From NCBI GenBank assembly GCA_024280635.1, contig JAJRPS010000055.1:1-54409 (forward strand): 54,409 bases of DNA. Direction: 5' to 3'. Source of the stretch: Bacteroidota bacterium. Lineage in GTDB: Bacteria > Bacteroidota > Bacteroidia > Flavobacteriales > Flavobacteriaceae. Of this stretch, positions 1 to 8,925 are shown one piece after another. The stretch's first letter is position 1; the number at the start of each line of letters is the position of its first letter. The notes beneath the pieces are model-generated. The model was not told where the DNA came from. It saw nothing but the letters and a program-made list of their open reading frames with translations, and did not search any database. The translations under genes were made by a program, and so were the position numbers.

Positions 1-62
1 AAATCTTGCGCAAAAATTGCACTCGATGCTAGGGCAATCCCTAAAAATAGAATTTTTTTCAT
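1..62 (-). CDS. Exported protein, N-terminus only (cut by window edge)
   Basis: The reverse strand from 62 opens with ATG and reads MKKILFLGIALASSAIFAQ followed by D, after which the window ends. This is a typical flavobacterial Sec signal peptide: two lysines, a hydrophobic core and an AxAQ-type cleavage site. Only about 20 codons are visible, so the mature protein cannot be named. A TAnnTTTG box lies 34 bases upstream and supports the start. Nothing beyond 'secreted or outer-membrane protein' can be claimed. Confidence 0.7.
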   Translation of the reverse strand, partial: MKKILFLGIALASSAIFAQD

Positions 63-96
63 AGTTGAAAGTTTTAAAATTAATTTTAATCTTCTG

Positions 97-104
97 CAAA
101 GTTA
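97..104 (-). promoter_or_regulatory. -7 promoter box TAACTTTG for the exported protein
   Basis: The reverse strand reads TAACTTTG, matching the Bacteroidota -7 consensus TAnnTTTG, 34 bases before the ATG at 62. No clear -33 TTG was identified. Confidence 0.5.
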
Positions 105-286
105 ATTATCTTAAAGATATAAAAAAATATTAATTTACGTTAATTTAATCGACATAAAGCTATTTTTATCGATTAAACCCAATAACTATCTATAAACTAA
201 ATATATAACGAATATTAATCTTATTCATTAATTATTTTTTTAATTTTATAATCATACATACCGTTCAAAATTATATTTTCGCAATT

Positions 287-1397
287 ATGATTACAACAGA
301 GCAAATTAAAAACACCACCGAACGCCTTGAACAATTGAGGCGTTATCTTTGACATAGATGCCAAAAAAATAGAAATCAACAACGAGGAAGAGCAAACTTT
401 TGACCCTAATTTTTGGAATAACCCAAAAGAGGCGGAAAAAATTATGAAAAGTCTTCGTATTCTTAAAAAGTGGGTAAAAGATTATGAAACGGTAAAAAGT
501 TTAGCAGAAGACACACAAACTTTATATGAATTTTATAGTGAAGGAGACGCCTCTGAACAAGAAGTGGAAGAGCAATATGATAAAACCATTACACTTTTAG
601 AGCAGTTAGAATTTAAAAATATGCTTTCTGATGAAGCAGATTCTTTAAGTGCAGTACTTCAAATTACTGCTGGAGCTGGTGGTACCGAAAGCTGTGATTG
701 GGCACAAATGCTGTTACGCATGTACATGATGTATTGCAACAACCAAGGGTTTAAAGTAAAAGAATTGAATTATCAAGCAGGAGATGCTGCAGGTTTAAAA
801 ACCGTTACCATTGAAATTGAAGGCGACTTTTCTTTCGGTTGGCTAAAAGGTGAAAATGGCGTACACCGTTTGGTACGCATCTCCCCTTTTGACAGCAATG
901 CCAAACGGCATACTTCTTTTGCATCAGTATATGTATACCCTTTAGTAGATGATAGTATTGAAATAAACATCAATCCTGCTGATATTGAAATTACTACCTC
1001 CAGATCTAGTGGCGCTGGCGGACAAAATGTAAATAAAGTAGAAACAAAAGTACAGTTAAAACACAAACCATCAGGAATTATGATTTCATGCTCTGAAACT
1101 CGTTCACAACAAGACAATCGTACCCGAGCAATGCAAATGCTAAAATCGCAGTTATATGAAATTGAAATCAAAAAACAACAGGCTGAACGGAGTGATATTG
1201 AAGATGGGAAAATGAAAATTGAATGGGGTAGCCAAATACGAAATTATGTAATGCATCCTTATAAATTAGTAAAAGATGTACGTACCGCTCATGAAACGGG
1301 TAATGTAGATGCCGTAATGAATGGTAAAATAGAACCATTTTTAAAAGCTTATTTAATGATGATGGGACAAAAAAACAAAAAAGACGATACCTTATAA
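287..1397 (+). CDS. prfB: Peptide chain release factor 2, with programmed +1 frameshift
   Basis: RF2 recognises UGA and UAA stop codons and hydrolyses peptidyl-tRNA on the ribosome. The reading frame begins at ATG 287 ([21 protein letters not shown]), meets an in-frame TGA at 350-352 and continues in the +1 frame from GAC 351, giving about 369 aa, normal for RF2. The second frame carries the RF2-type anticodon-mimic SPF (in [12 protein letters not shown]) and the catalytic GGQ in [14 protein letters not shown]. An annotator using simple open frames would start at ATG 444 and lose about 52 residues. A weak -7-like box (TATTTTCG, 274-281) would make the mRNA almost leaderless. The ArsC-like gene follows 31 bases downstream and may be cotranscribed. 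Confidence 0.96.
338..353 (+). other. prfB programmed +1 frameshift site
   Basis: The sequence is AGGCGTTATCTTTGAC: an AGG that can act as an internal Shine-Dalgarno element, then the slippery CTT followed by TGA and C. This is the classical RF2 autoregulatory site. Low RF2 makes the ribosome pause at TGA C and slip from CTT to TTT. The spacing from AGG to CTT equals that in Escherichia coli, although the SD-like run is shorter (AGG instead of AGGGGG). Confidence 0.95.
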
Positions 1398-1428
1398 TAA
1401 TACTATCTCTAACTAAAACAAAAACACT

Positions 1429-1770
1429 ATGATAAAAATATACCATAATAACAGATGCAGTAAATCACGTTGTGCAATTGCATTGCTTGAGGAAAAAGGA
1501 AAAAAAATTGAAGTTGTAAAATACTTGGAAAACACACCTTCTGAAGAAGAACTTAAACGCATCATTAAATTACTAGGCATACCTCCTATTGATTTAGTAC
1601 GTAAAAACGAAGCCATTTGGAAAGAAAATTATAAAGGAAAAGAATTAACGAATACTGAAATTATCACAGCAATGGTTCAAAATCCAAAATTAATAGAAAG
1701 ACCTATTGTTATCAACGGAGATAAAGCAGTAATAGGAAGACCAACAGAAGCAATTTTAGATATTATATAA
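1429..1770 (+). CDS. ArsC/Spx-family thioredoxin-fold reductase
   Basis: A 113-aa protein with a thioredoxin-like fold of the ArsC/Spx family. Near the N-terminus it has HNNRCSKSR, which fits the HX3CX3R catalytic motif of glutaredoxin-linked arsenate reductases, with Cys at about residue 10. The later arginines in ERPIVI and GRPTE correspond to the oxyanion-binding arginines of plasmid R773 ArsC. No arsenic operon neighbours (arsR, arsB, acr3) are present, so the protein could be an ArsC-like housekeeping redox protein of the YffB/YfgD type. It lies 31 bases after prfB on the same strand and is followed by a hairpin region. Confidence 0.8.
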   Translation: MIKIYHNNRCSKSRCAIALLEEKGKKIEVVKYLENTPSEEELKRIIKLLGIPPIDLVRKNEAIWKENYKGKELTNTEIITAMVQNPKLIERPIVINGDKAVIGRPTEAILDII

Positions 1771-1793
1771 GCTTTCTAGTTCATTTAAAAACA

Positions 1794-1829
1794 TTACACC
1801 TCACAGGTTTAAAAACCTTTTAGGTGTAA
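1794..1829. repeat. Intergenic inverted repeat (TTACACCT/AGGTGTAA)
   Basis: TTACACCT (1794-1801) pairs with AGGTGTAA (1822-1829), and inside it GGTTT (1806-1810) pairs with AAACC (1813-1817). From memory it resembles short palindromic repeats scattered between genes in many Flavobacteriaceae. It has no T-run, so it is unlikely to be the main terminator. Confidence 0.5.
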
Positions 1830-1873
1830 ACTTAAAACCTAAAACTTTTGATAGACTATCGTCCCACGATAAA

Positions 1874-1908
1874 CAAAAAAAGGAGAAGCAAAATGCTTCT
1901 CCTTTTTA
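1874..1908. terminator. Bidirectional terminator between arsC-like gene and small membrane protein
   Basis: The stem GGAGAAGCA (1882-1890)/TGCTTCTCC (1894-1902) has a 3-base loop and is flanked by an A-run on the left and a T-run on the right. It can therefore stop transcription from both converging genes. Confidence 0.85.
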
Positions 1909-1928
1909 TTTTACGTAAAAGTTGCTAA

Positions 1929-2096
1929 TTATTTATTAGCATTTCTTTCTTCTTTAAGTTCTTGCAAACGCTCCATTAAAGAACCTCCAATCCAATACGG
2001 TACTACAAAAGTTGCTAAAAAAATTAGCAACCAAAAACCAATGGTAAAAATTCCTAAGAATGCTAAAAAACCTAAGTATTGATCAAAATCAAACAT
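1929..2096 (-). CDS. Small single-span membrane protein, 55 aa
   Basis: The protein starts MFDFDQYLGFLAFLGIFTIG, has one or two hydrophobic stretches at about residues 8-38, and ends in a charged tail (ERLQELKEERNANK). The open frame can be extended to a TTG at 2126. That extension is rejected because the TTG is part of a TATATTTG promoter box and an ATG with proper spacing exists at 2096. No family is recognised. The short charged cytoplasmic tail suggests a small accessory membrane protein, but no function can be assigned. Confidence 0.65.
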   Translation of the reverse strand: MFDFDQYLGFLAFLGIFTIGFWLLIFLATFVVPYWIGGSLMERLQELKEERNANK

Positions 2097-2123
2097 AATT
2101 TTCGAAAATTTTTGAATTCGGTC

Positions 2124-2131
2124 CAAATATA
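2124..2131 (-). promoter_or_regulatory. -7 promoter box TATATTTG for the 55-aa protein
   Basis: A perfect TAnnTTTG on the reverse strand, 28 bases before the ATG at 2096. Confidence 0.6.
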
Positions 2132-2189
2132 AGTCTAATAATTAAAATAACCAACGACAAAAATCAATTTTTATCACAAAAATATTCCT

Positions 2190-2197
2190 TAAATTTG
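2190..2197 (+). promoter_or_regulatory. -7 promoter box TAAATTTG for fumC
   Basis: TAAATTTG lies 29 bases before the fumC ATG at 2227. The GTG at 2197 that would extend the frame overlaps the end of this box, which argues for the ATG start. Confidence 0.6.
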
Positions 2198-2226
2198 TGG
2201 TGCTAAAAATTAAACACAACAAAAAC

Positions 2227-3621
2227 ATGTCATACAGAATAGAAAAAGACACCATTGGAGAAGTAAAAGTACCTAATGATAAACTTTGGGGCGCTCAAAC
2301 GGAACGCTCTCGTAATAATTTTAAAATAGGACCATCAGCATCTATGCCTTTCGAAATCATTGAAGGATTTGCCTATTTAAAAAAAGCTGCTGCTTATGCC
2401 AATTGCGAATTGGGGGTATTATCCGAAGAAAAAAGAGATTTAATTGCTAACGTTTGTGATGAAATTTTAGCAGGTAAACACAATAATCAATTTCCATTAG
2501 TCATTTGGCAAACGGGTTCTGGAACACAGTCTAATATGAACTGTAATGAAGTTATTGCACATAGAGCACATCAATTGGCAGGTAAAGTTATTGGAGAAGG
2601 TGAAAAAACCATTCAACCCAATGATGATGTAAACAAATCACAATCGTCTAACGACACCTTCCCTACTGGAATGCACATTGCGGCGTATAAAAAAATACTA
2701 GAAACCACTATCCCTGGTGTTACACAATTGCGTGACACCCTTCAAGCTAAATCAACAGCTTTTAAAGACGTTGTTAAAATTGGACGTACACACTTAATGG
2801 ATGCAACTCCTTTAACATTAGGACAAGAGTTTTCTGGTTATGTTGCACAATTAAACTTCGGATTAAAAGCATTAAATAATACCTTAACACATTTAAGTCA
2901 GCTTGCTTTAGGTGGTACCGCTGTAGGTACGGGTTTAAACACCCCAAAAGGATATGATGTATTGGTAGCTAAATATATTGCTAAATTTACAGAAATTCCT
3001 TTTGTAACTGCCGAAAACAAATTTGAAGCACTAGCTGCTCATGATGCTATTGTAGAAACACACGGAGCTTTAAAGCAGCTAGCCGTATCCTTAAATAAAA
3101 TTGCAAATGATATTAGAATGATGGCATCTGGACCTCGTTCAGGAATTGGAGAACTTATCATTCCTGCAAATGAACCTGGAAGCTCTATCATGCCTGGAAA
3201 AGTGAACCCTACCCAAGCTGAAGCCCTAACCATGGTTTGCGCACAAGTAATGGGTAATGATGTTGCTATTACTGTTGGTGGTACACAAGGACATTATGAG
3301 CTCAATGTTTTTAAACCCATGATGGCTGCCAACTTATTACAATCGGCACAATTAATTGGTGATGCTTGTAAATCTTTTGATGAAAATTGCGCACAAGGTA
3401 TTCAACCTAACAACAAACGTATTGAAGAGCTATTAAACAACTCTTTAATGTTAGTTACCGCCTTAAATACCAAAATAGGCTATTATAAAGCTGCAGAAAT
3501 AGCAAATACCGCACATGAAAACGGAACTACTTTACGTACCGAAGCCGTTCGTTTAGGTTATGTTACGGAAGAAGAATATGATGCTTGGGTAGTACCTGCA
3601 GACATGACGGGAAGTTTATAA
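2227..3621 (+). CDS. fumC: Class II fumarate hydratase
   Basis: Fumarase interconverts fumarate and malate in the TCA cycle in the cytoplasm. The 464-aa product has the class II hallmarks: the [12 protein letters not shown] region, SSNDTFPT, the [11 protein letters not shown] segment, and the lyase signature [13 protein letters not shown] that carries the catalytic serine. Length and iron-free class II architecture match FumC of about 460-470 aa. The start at ATG 2227 ([13 protein letters not shown]) is chosen over an upstream GTG because it sits at normal distance from a TAAATTTG box. It is monocistronic and closed by an unusually long hairpin. Confidence 0.96.
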   Translation: MSYRIEKDTIGEVKVPNDKLWGAQTERSRNNFKIGPSASMPFEIIEGFAYLKKAAAYANCELGVLSEEKRDLIANVCDEILAGKHNNQFPLVIWQTGSGTQSNMNCNEVIAHRAHQLAGKVIGEGEKTIQPNDDVNKSQSSNDTFPTGMHIAAYKKILETTIPGVTQLRDTLQAKSTAFKDVVKIGRTHLMDATPLTLGQEFSGYVAQLNFGLKALNNTLTHLSQLALGGTAVGTGLNTPKGYDVLVAKYIAKFTEIPFVTAENKFEALAAHDAIVETHGALKQLAVSLNKIANDIRMMASGPRSGIGELIIPANEPGSSIMPGKVNPTQAEALTMVCAQVMGNDVAITVGGTQGHYELNVFKPMMAANLLQSAQLIGDACKSFDENCAQGIQPNNKRIEELLNNSLMLVTALNTKIGYYKAAEIANTAHENGTTLRTEAVRLGYVTEEEYDAWVVPADMTGSL

Positions 3622-3628
3622 GATAAAT

Positions 3629-3687
3629 AAATGCACTCATAAAAAAATCCGAAGCAAATTGTTTCGAATTTTTTTATGAGTGCATTT
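3629..3687. terminator. Very long terminator hairpin after fumC
   Basis: The arms 3629-3655 and 3661-3687 pair over 27 positions with one C/A mismatch and one G-T wobble, around the loop AAATT. An A7 run in the left arm pairs with a T7 run in the right arm, so it can act as a terminator in either direction. Confidence 0.85.
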
Positions 3688-3761
3688 AACATATGTAAAT
3701 AGATGTCCATGGTTAAAAGACTATATTTATCACCCCTAATCTTTCTCTAAACAAAGATGAT

Positions 3762-4655
3762 ATGAATAAAAAGGTTTTAGCCATAAGTGGTTCTTTATTT
3801 CTTTTAATAGCCATTCTATTTTGGTATTTTAATAATCAACATGTAATAACTATTAAAAATAAGGAAATTGAAGATAAAATAATTATTAAAAAAGAGACAT
3901 TCAATAATACTCCTACAAAAATAATTTTGGGATATTTTACGCAACCGCAATACAACAATACCAAAGAAATTATCCTTTTAACTGATGATAAAGGACATAA
4001 CTTATATTTAAAATCAGAAAAAGACACTGAAGCTCAATTATTATTGTCCAAAAAAGGGATGAGTAATAATTTTGGATGGTCAAAAGATAGTCAAAATGTA
4101 TATTTTAAAGAAAAAAATGATGCTTATAAAACAATTGTAAAAAGCATCAATATCAATACTAAAAAGATTACCACACACCTAAATTTAAGTCCGCTAACCG
4201 AATTAAAATCAATTGCCACTAGTGATACAACTTATTATTTAGACAAAAAAACACTTGCTGTAAAGGCACATTACAATAATACCGAATGGAATATTACATC
4301 TAAAAAAGGGAATTATTACTCCATTTTAGTGTCCCCTAACAACCAATATCTAGTGGTGCATAATGGAGCTAATATCTTATTATTTAAAACTACTGGAGAA
4401 TTTATTAAAATTTTAGGTCAAGGTATTGCTTCCTGTTGGAGCGCTAATAACCAAGAACTTATTGGTTTTTTAGACAGCTCTAATGATGGTATCCAAATTA
4501 GTAATTCAGAACTTTATTTATTTTCTATAAATGGAACCACTAAACAAATTACTCATACCGAAAACCATATAGAAATGTGGCCCACATTTAAAAGTGATTC
4601 TGAAGTCATATATTATGATGCAAAACAAAATGGCATTTTTTCTATTTCTTTATAA
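3762..4655 (+). CDS. Membrane-anchored TolB-like beta-propeller (PD40) protein
   Basis: A 297-aa protein with an N-terminal hydrophobic anchor (about residues 4-23) and the rest predicted periplasmic. Repeats of the WD40-like PD40 type are visible, for example NNFGWSKDSQNVYF, ILVSPNNQYLVVHNG, SCWSANNQELIGFLD and MWPTFKSDSEVIYYD, as in the propeller of TolB and similar proteins. It probably binds a ligand or protein in the periplasm, and no catalytic residues are evident. It ends 9 bases before the T9SS amidase gene, so the two form a likely operon, which hints at a role around peptidoglycan turnover. Exact function is unknown. Confidence 0.65.
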   Translation: MNKKVLAISGSLFLLIAILFWYFNNQHVITIKNKEIEDKIIIKKETFNNTPTKIILGYFTQPQYNNTKEIILLTDDKGHNLYLKSEKDTEAQLLLSKKGMSNNFGWSKDSQNVYFKEKNDAYKTIVKSININTKKITTHLNLSPLTELKSIATSDTTYYLDKKTLAVKAHYNNTEWNITSKKGNYYSILVSPNNQYLVVHNGANILLFKTTGEFIKILGQGIASCWSANNQELIGFLDSSNDGIQISNSELYLFSINGTTKQITHTENHIEMWPTFKSDSEVIYYDAKQNGIFSISL

Positions 4656-4664
4656 AACATACTT

Positions 4665-7028
4665 ATGAAAACAATTTTACTCTTTTTTCTTACTCTTAGT
4701 TATTTGTCTAGCTTTAGTCAAACTATAGTTATTGATCCTGGTCATGGATATTGTAGTGATTGTACCCAAAACTGTACTTCAAATATTAGAACTGATACTG
4801 AAATATTAACTGCTATGTCAGTAGGTAATAAACTAAACACCCTATTACAAAATTGCAACACGGTTACAAGTTATTTAACACGTACCACTTCAAACTGTGG
4901 TGATTTTCCTTCCTTATCTCAACGTGCAACCATGTCAAACAATTGGAATGCCGACCGTTTTTTAAGTATCCATTGTAATGCAGGCGGAGGAAATGGAACT
5001 GAAACTTTTTGGTGCGACAACAGTATTTCTTCAGATGCCGCCTGTCAAACTTTTGCAACTGAAGTTCAAAATCAAATGGTTACTTATGGTGTTTGGAATA
5101 ATAGACGAGTTGTTGAAGACGCATCTTATTTAGGATTTCATTTAGGTGTATTACACCCCACAAATGCGATAGGTTGTTTAAATGAAATAGGTTATGTTGA
5201 TACTCCGTCTAATTCAATAAAATTATTAGATGATGGTTGGAGAGATCAATTTGCTTTAGGATATTTAACCGCATTACAAAATGATTTGAGTTTTACTTGT
5301 ACTGTACCAACTTTAGATTGCAGTAGCGCTGTAACTTTAACATGTGGCGTAAGCTACTCAGGAGCAAGTTCTTCTGCAACATCCAACGTAGAGACTTACG
5401 GCTGTAACAGTTGGTCTGAAGCAGGGCCTGAACGCGTACACACTATTACACCAACTTCAAACGGAATATTAACAGCTTCACTTAGTAATTTTACAGGTGA
5501 TTTAGATGTCTATATTTTAGGGAGTTGTGACCCATCCGATTGTTTAGGCACTGTAGCATCATCATCTGCTACTATAGATGCACAAGCTGGTCATACTTAT
5601 TATATAGTAGTAGATGCTGATGATGGTAGTGGAAGTGCTTATGACATCATAGTCAATTGCCCTACTACAGAAGATCTATTTCTAACCAATACAACTGCAA
5701 ATATTTCAACTGTCGAAGCAGGTAGAGACATTGATTTATCATGCACACAAAATTATAGTGGCACATCAAATGTAAACGTACCTAATATTTATGCATATTA
5801 TTATTTATCCACAGATTGCACTGTTGATAGTGGTGATGTTTTACTTAACAATCAAGATTTTTCTCTTATCAACGCAACTACAACCACTCAAAATTTAAGT
5901 AGAACTGTAACGATTCCTATGGGGACTGTTCCTGGAAATTATAATATTTTATTTGTAACCGACGCTACAAATTTAGTAACAGAAAGTAATGAAACTAATA
6001 ATACATCCTGCCTACCAATTACAATAACAGAAACTACTCTAGATTGCAGTAACTCAGTAGTTTTAACTTGTGGAACAAGCTATTCCGGACCAAGTTCTAC
6101 TTCCACTTCATTTATTGACGCATATGGCTGTAATAATTGGACTGAAGCAGGTCCAGAACGCGTACATACAATAACGCCAACTTACAACGGAACCCTAACC
6201 GCTACACTAAGTAATTTTACAGGTGATTTAGATGTCTATATTTTAGGAAGTTGTGATCCATCCGATTGTTTAGGTACTGTAGCATCATCATCTGCTACTA
6301 TAGATGCACAAGCTGGTCATACTTACTACATTGTAGTAGATGCTGATGATGGTAGTGGGAGTGCCTATGATATTATAGTAAACTGTCCTACTCCTGAAGA
6401 TATTTTTATTAGCAATGAATCTGTTAACATCAATACTATCAACGCAGGAGATTCGCTTGACATCATCCTAACTCAAAATTATAACGGAACTTCTACAAAT
6501 AATGTAGCCAATAGTTACATCTATTTTTATTTATCTACAGATACCGTTTTAGACGGGTCTGATATTTTATTAAGTAACCAAGATTTTTCTGTAATAAATG
6601 CGGTAACAACTACTCATATCATAAATAGAACCGTTACTATACCTAACGGAACTAGTTCTGGTAATTACAATATTTTATGTATAGCTGATGCTAGTAATGC
6701 CACAACGGAAGGAAACGAAAACAATAATATTAAGAGTATTCCTATCACAATAAGTAATGTTTTAAGTGTTGATAATTATATAGAAGAGGCTACTATTCCT
6801 AAAACAAAAGTATACCCAAACCCTTCAAAAGGAGTCGTTTACATTAAATATGCTATTCAAATTAAAAGTGTGCAATGCTATACAATAAATGGTGAAATCA
6901 TAAAAAATATAACCTTTAATGCGAATGATAATACTGTTGATTTATCAAATATCGCTAGCGGGATTTATATTTTACAAGTTTTAAGTGAAGATGATAAAAC
7001 TGAATCATTTAAGGTGATAAAACAATAA
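4665..7028 (+). CDS. T9SS-secreted N-acetylmuramoyl-L-alanine amidase with PPC-CARDB repeats
   Basis: A 787-aa secreted protein. It has a signal peptide (residues 1-18) and an Amidase_3 domain (about 20-205) with zinc ligands H27 (DPGHG), E46 and H103 (SIHCNAG), and the catalytic Glu in CLNEIGYVD (E174). Such enzymes cut the amide bond between MurNAc and the stem peptide. Two copies follow of a unit made of a PPC-like domain and a CARDB-like domain (about 215-455 and 456-697). The C-terminus (about 715-787, VYPNPSKGVVYI, then SGIYILQV) is a type A T9SS sorting domain. It is therefore an exported lytic enzyme delivered to the surface or medium, perhaps bacteriolytic rather than for self-division. 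It is probably cotranscribed with the propeller gene. Confidence 0.88.
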   Translation: MKTILLFFLTLSYLSSFSQTIVIDPGHGYCSDCTQNCTSNIRTDTEILTAMSVGNKLNTLLQNCNTVTSYLTRTTSNCGDFPSLSQRATMSNNWNADRFLSIHCNAGGGNGTETFWCDNSISSDAACQTFATEVQNQMVTYGVWNNRRVVEDASYLGFHLGVLHPTNAIGCLNEIGYVDTPSNSIKLLDDGWRDQFALGYLTALQNDLSFTCTVPTLDCSSAVTLTCGVSYSGASSSATSNVETYGCNSWSEAGPERVHTITPTSNGILTASLSNFTGDLDVYILGSCDPSDCLGTVASSSATIDAQAGHTYYIVVDADDGSGSAYDIIVNCPTTEDLFLTNTTANISTVEAGRDIDLSCTQNYSGTSNVNVPNIYAYYYLSTDCTVDSGDVLLNNQDFSLINATTTTQNLSRTVTIPMGTVPGNYNILFVTDATNLVTESNETNNTSCLPITITETTLDCSNSVVLTCGTSYSGPSSTSTSFIDAYGCNNWTEAGPERVHTITPTYNGTLTATLSNFTGDLDVYILGSCDPSDCLGTVASSSATIDAQAGHTYYIVVDADDGSGSAYDIIVNCPTPEDIFISNESVNINTINAGDSLDIILTQNYNGTSTNNVANSYIYFYLSTDTVLDGSDILLSNQDFSVINAVTTTHIINRTVTIPNGTSSGNYNILCIADASNATTEGNENNNIKSIPITISNVLSVDNYIEEATIPKTKVYPNPSKGVVYIKYAIQIKSVQCYTINGEIIKNITFNANDNTVDLSNIASGIYILQVLSEDDKTESFKVIKQ
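5478..6393 (+). repeat. Near-identical 0.19-kb segments 726 bp apart inside the amidase gene
   Basis: The segment at about 5478-5667 recurs at about 6204-6393 with an exact 726-bp (242-codon) offset. At DNA level most differences are silent, and the protein stretch from GDLDVYILG through DIIVNCPT is identical in the two copies. The surrounding CARDB parts are much more diverged. Confidence 0.9.
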
Positions 7029-7043
7029 TAGTTAAATTATATG

Positions 7044-7077
7044 AAAAATTCGAGGTTAGTCATGACTTCGAATTTTT
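7044..7077. terminator. Bidirectional terminator between amidase and GH25 genes
   Basis: AAAAATTCGAGG (7044-7055) pairs with CTTCGAATTTTT (7066-7077), with one G-T wobble and a 10-base loop. The A- and T-runs suit both converging genes. Confidence 0.85.
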
Positions 7078-7083
7078 TTACAC

Positions 7084-7986
7084 CTACTTTTTGGTCAATT
7101 TTAATAATTCCTTTTCCGTACCATTATAAATATTAACATCTACAAATTCTGATATTCCTTTTACTGATCCTTTATCGGTAAACTGCCAAAAATGCCAATC
7201 TTTGTCTATATTTTCTACATAAAAATTATAATTGGCTACCCAACAGGTGTATTCAGGAAAGGCTTCGTATAAAAAATCATTATAAAAGGATTCCCCTGAG
7301 TAAATAATCGGTTTTATACCGTAGTATTTTTCTACTTTTACTAACCATTTTTTTAAGCCTGTTTTTAGTTTATTCATACTTTGAATACGAGGTATGTCTT
7401 CAATATCCAAAACGGGAGGTAAATCGCCTTTTTTTAATTTTACAGTATTGATAAAGTTATTGGCTTGTAAAATAGAATTTTCGTTAGGGCGATAATAATG
7501 ATATGCACCTCTAATTATATTTTGCTTTTTAGCGTGTTTCCAATTGCGTTTAAACTTTCTATCTGTTTTTACACTTCCCGCGGTTGCACGAATAAACACA
7601 AATGATATTGGAAAACTATCTTGTATTTTAGTAGCTTTTTTCCAGCCTATTTTTCCTTGATAATGGGAAACATCTATTCCGAATATTTTATCTTTTTTCT
7701 GATGATGTTGCAATACATCAAAAATGCGCATTTGGGTCGTTAAATTAGCTACTTTTATGTTTTCTGACTTTTCTACGCGTTGAAAAACTAAATAATATAT
7801 TGCATATCGATAATGCCAACTACCGTATAAAAAAGCCATTAAAATTATTGGAAATACAATATGCCTCGTGAATGAAAAAGTACGCTTTTTTGCTTTTTTA
7901 CGCTTGACTTTTTTTTTACGCAGAACTACTTTTCTGGGCTTCCGTTGTTTTTGTAAGCGTTTTAATTCCAACCTTCCTGAAGCCAT
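7084..7986 (-). CDS. Membrane-anchored GH25 lysozyme-like muramidase
   Basis: A 300-aa glycoside hydrolase family 25 protein. Its N-terminus is extremely basic (residues 1-41, many Lys/Arg), followed by a membrane segment (about 42-70). The catalytic domain begins at FGIDVSHYQGKIGW (D105) and includes IRATAG, GAYHYYRP and the catalytic DIED (about 194-197), then WQFTDKG near the end. GH25 enzymes cleave the MurNAc-GlcNAc bond of peptidoglycan. Its ATG at 7986 abuts the pssA stop codon with no gap, so it is the second gene of a pssA operon. The inside-positive N-terminus implies a periplasmic catalytic domain. Confidence 0.88.
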   Translation of the reverse strand: MASGRLELKRLQKQRKPRKVVLRKKKVKRKKAKKRTFSFTRHIVFPIILMAFLYGSWHYRYAIYYLVFQRVEKSENIKVANLTTQMRIFDVLQHHQKKDKIFGIDVSHYQGKIGWKKATKIQDSFPISFVFIRATAGSVKTDRKFKRNWKHAKKQNIIRGAYHYYRPNENSILQANNFINTVKLKKGDLPPVLDIEDIPRIQSMNKLKTGLKKWLVKVEKYYGIKPIIYSGESFYNDFLYEAFPEYTCWVANYNFYVENIDKDWHFWQFTDKGSVKGISEFVDVNIYNGTEKELLKLTKK

Positions 7987-8727
7987 TTATTTTTTTAAAT
8001 TAGTAATTACAGATAATATGATATACAGTAATATCACCAACGGTATGGCAACAAAATGCAAAGTAGCTATTAAAATTACGGTTAGGATTAAAAAGATATA
8101 TTTAACGGCATTTGCTGCAAAACCATACGTTTTCATTTTTAAAGAAAACAGTGGTAACTCTGCATTTAACAAGTAACAACTCAATAATGTAAACGCAATT
8201 AAAAACCTTTTATTTAAAATTAAATCCTTTAACCATTGGCTATCATTTGTCATTAAAATTAATGGCAAACTCAATATTAATAATGTATTAGCAGGAGTTG
8301 GTAAGCCTATAAAAGAATCGGTTTGGCGAGTATCTATATTAAATTTTGCCAAACGATAGCAGGACGCTAAAGTTACCAATAAGCCTACTAAAGGCAACCA
8401 AACAAACGCTTCGGTATTCCATCCGTCATTAAAAAAATTGGTAGCATAACTAAATTTTCCAGTTGTTTTTTCAAACAATTTAAACAATACAATTCCGGGC
8501 ACTAACCCGCTTGTTATCATGTCTGCTAAAGAATCTAACTGTAACCCTAACTCGCTTTTCACATCTAATAAACGTGCTGCAAAGCCATCAAAAAAATCAA
8601 AAATAATGCCCAACATTACAAATATTGCAGCAGCGTATAAATTGTCATGTACTGCGTATAATACAGCTATGCTCCCGCAAAAAAGGTTTAATAAGGTTAT
8701 AATATTGGGTATTTGTTTTTTAAGCAT
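7987..8727 (-). CDS. pssA: CDP-diacylglycerol-serine O-phosphatidyltransferase
   Basis: A 246-aa polytopic membrane enzyme that transfers a phosphatidyl group from CDP-diacylglycerol to serine, the first step to phosphatidylethanolamine. The CDP-alcohol phosphotransferase motif DGX2ARX8GX3DX3D is complete at residues 47-69 (D47, G48, A51, R52, G61, D65, D69). Several hydrophobic segments follow. The N-terminus IPNIITLLNLFCGSIAV is typical of the Bacillus-type PssA. It is the first gene of an operon with the GH25 gene and is divergent from the LOG gene. Confidence 0.93.
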   Translation of the reverse strand: MLKKQIPNIITLLNLFCGSIAVLYAVHDNLYAAAIFVMLGIIFDFFDGFAARLLDVKSELGLQLDSLADMITSGLVPGIVLFKLFEKTTGKFSYATNFFNDGWNTEAFVWLPLVGLLVTLASCYRLAKFNIDTRQTDSFIGLPTPANTLLILSLPLILMTNDSQWLKDLILNKRFLIAFTLLSCYLLNAELPLFSLKMKTYGFAANAVKYIFLILTVILIATLHFVAIPLVILLYIILSVITNLKK

Positions 8728-8925
8728 CTTTTTTAATTTAAAAAGTAAAAGTAAACATTAAAAATGAAAATACAAGATGTCATAAAACTCTTTCTGAAAA
8801 CTTTATTTAAAATACCTCCTGTTTTTGATAAAAAAGATTACTTTTGATAGGTTTAAATTTTAAAATTCATCATCTTATCAATCAAACCTAGTAAAATATT
8901 TTTAACAAACTAATACATATAATAA

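Noticed and set aside
444-1397. prfB starting at ATG 444
   Set aside because: The upstream frame from ATG 287 with the CTT-TGA-C frameshift site supplies the missing RF2 N-terminus.
8764-8847. 27-codon frame MKIQDVIKLFLK... upstream of the LOG gene
   Set aside because: No promoter, no conserved motif; too short to support.
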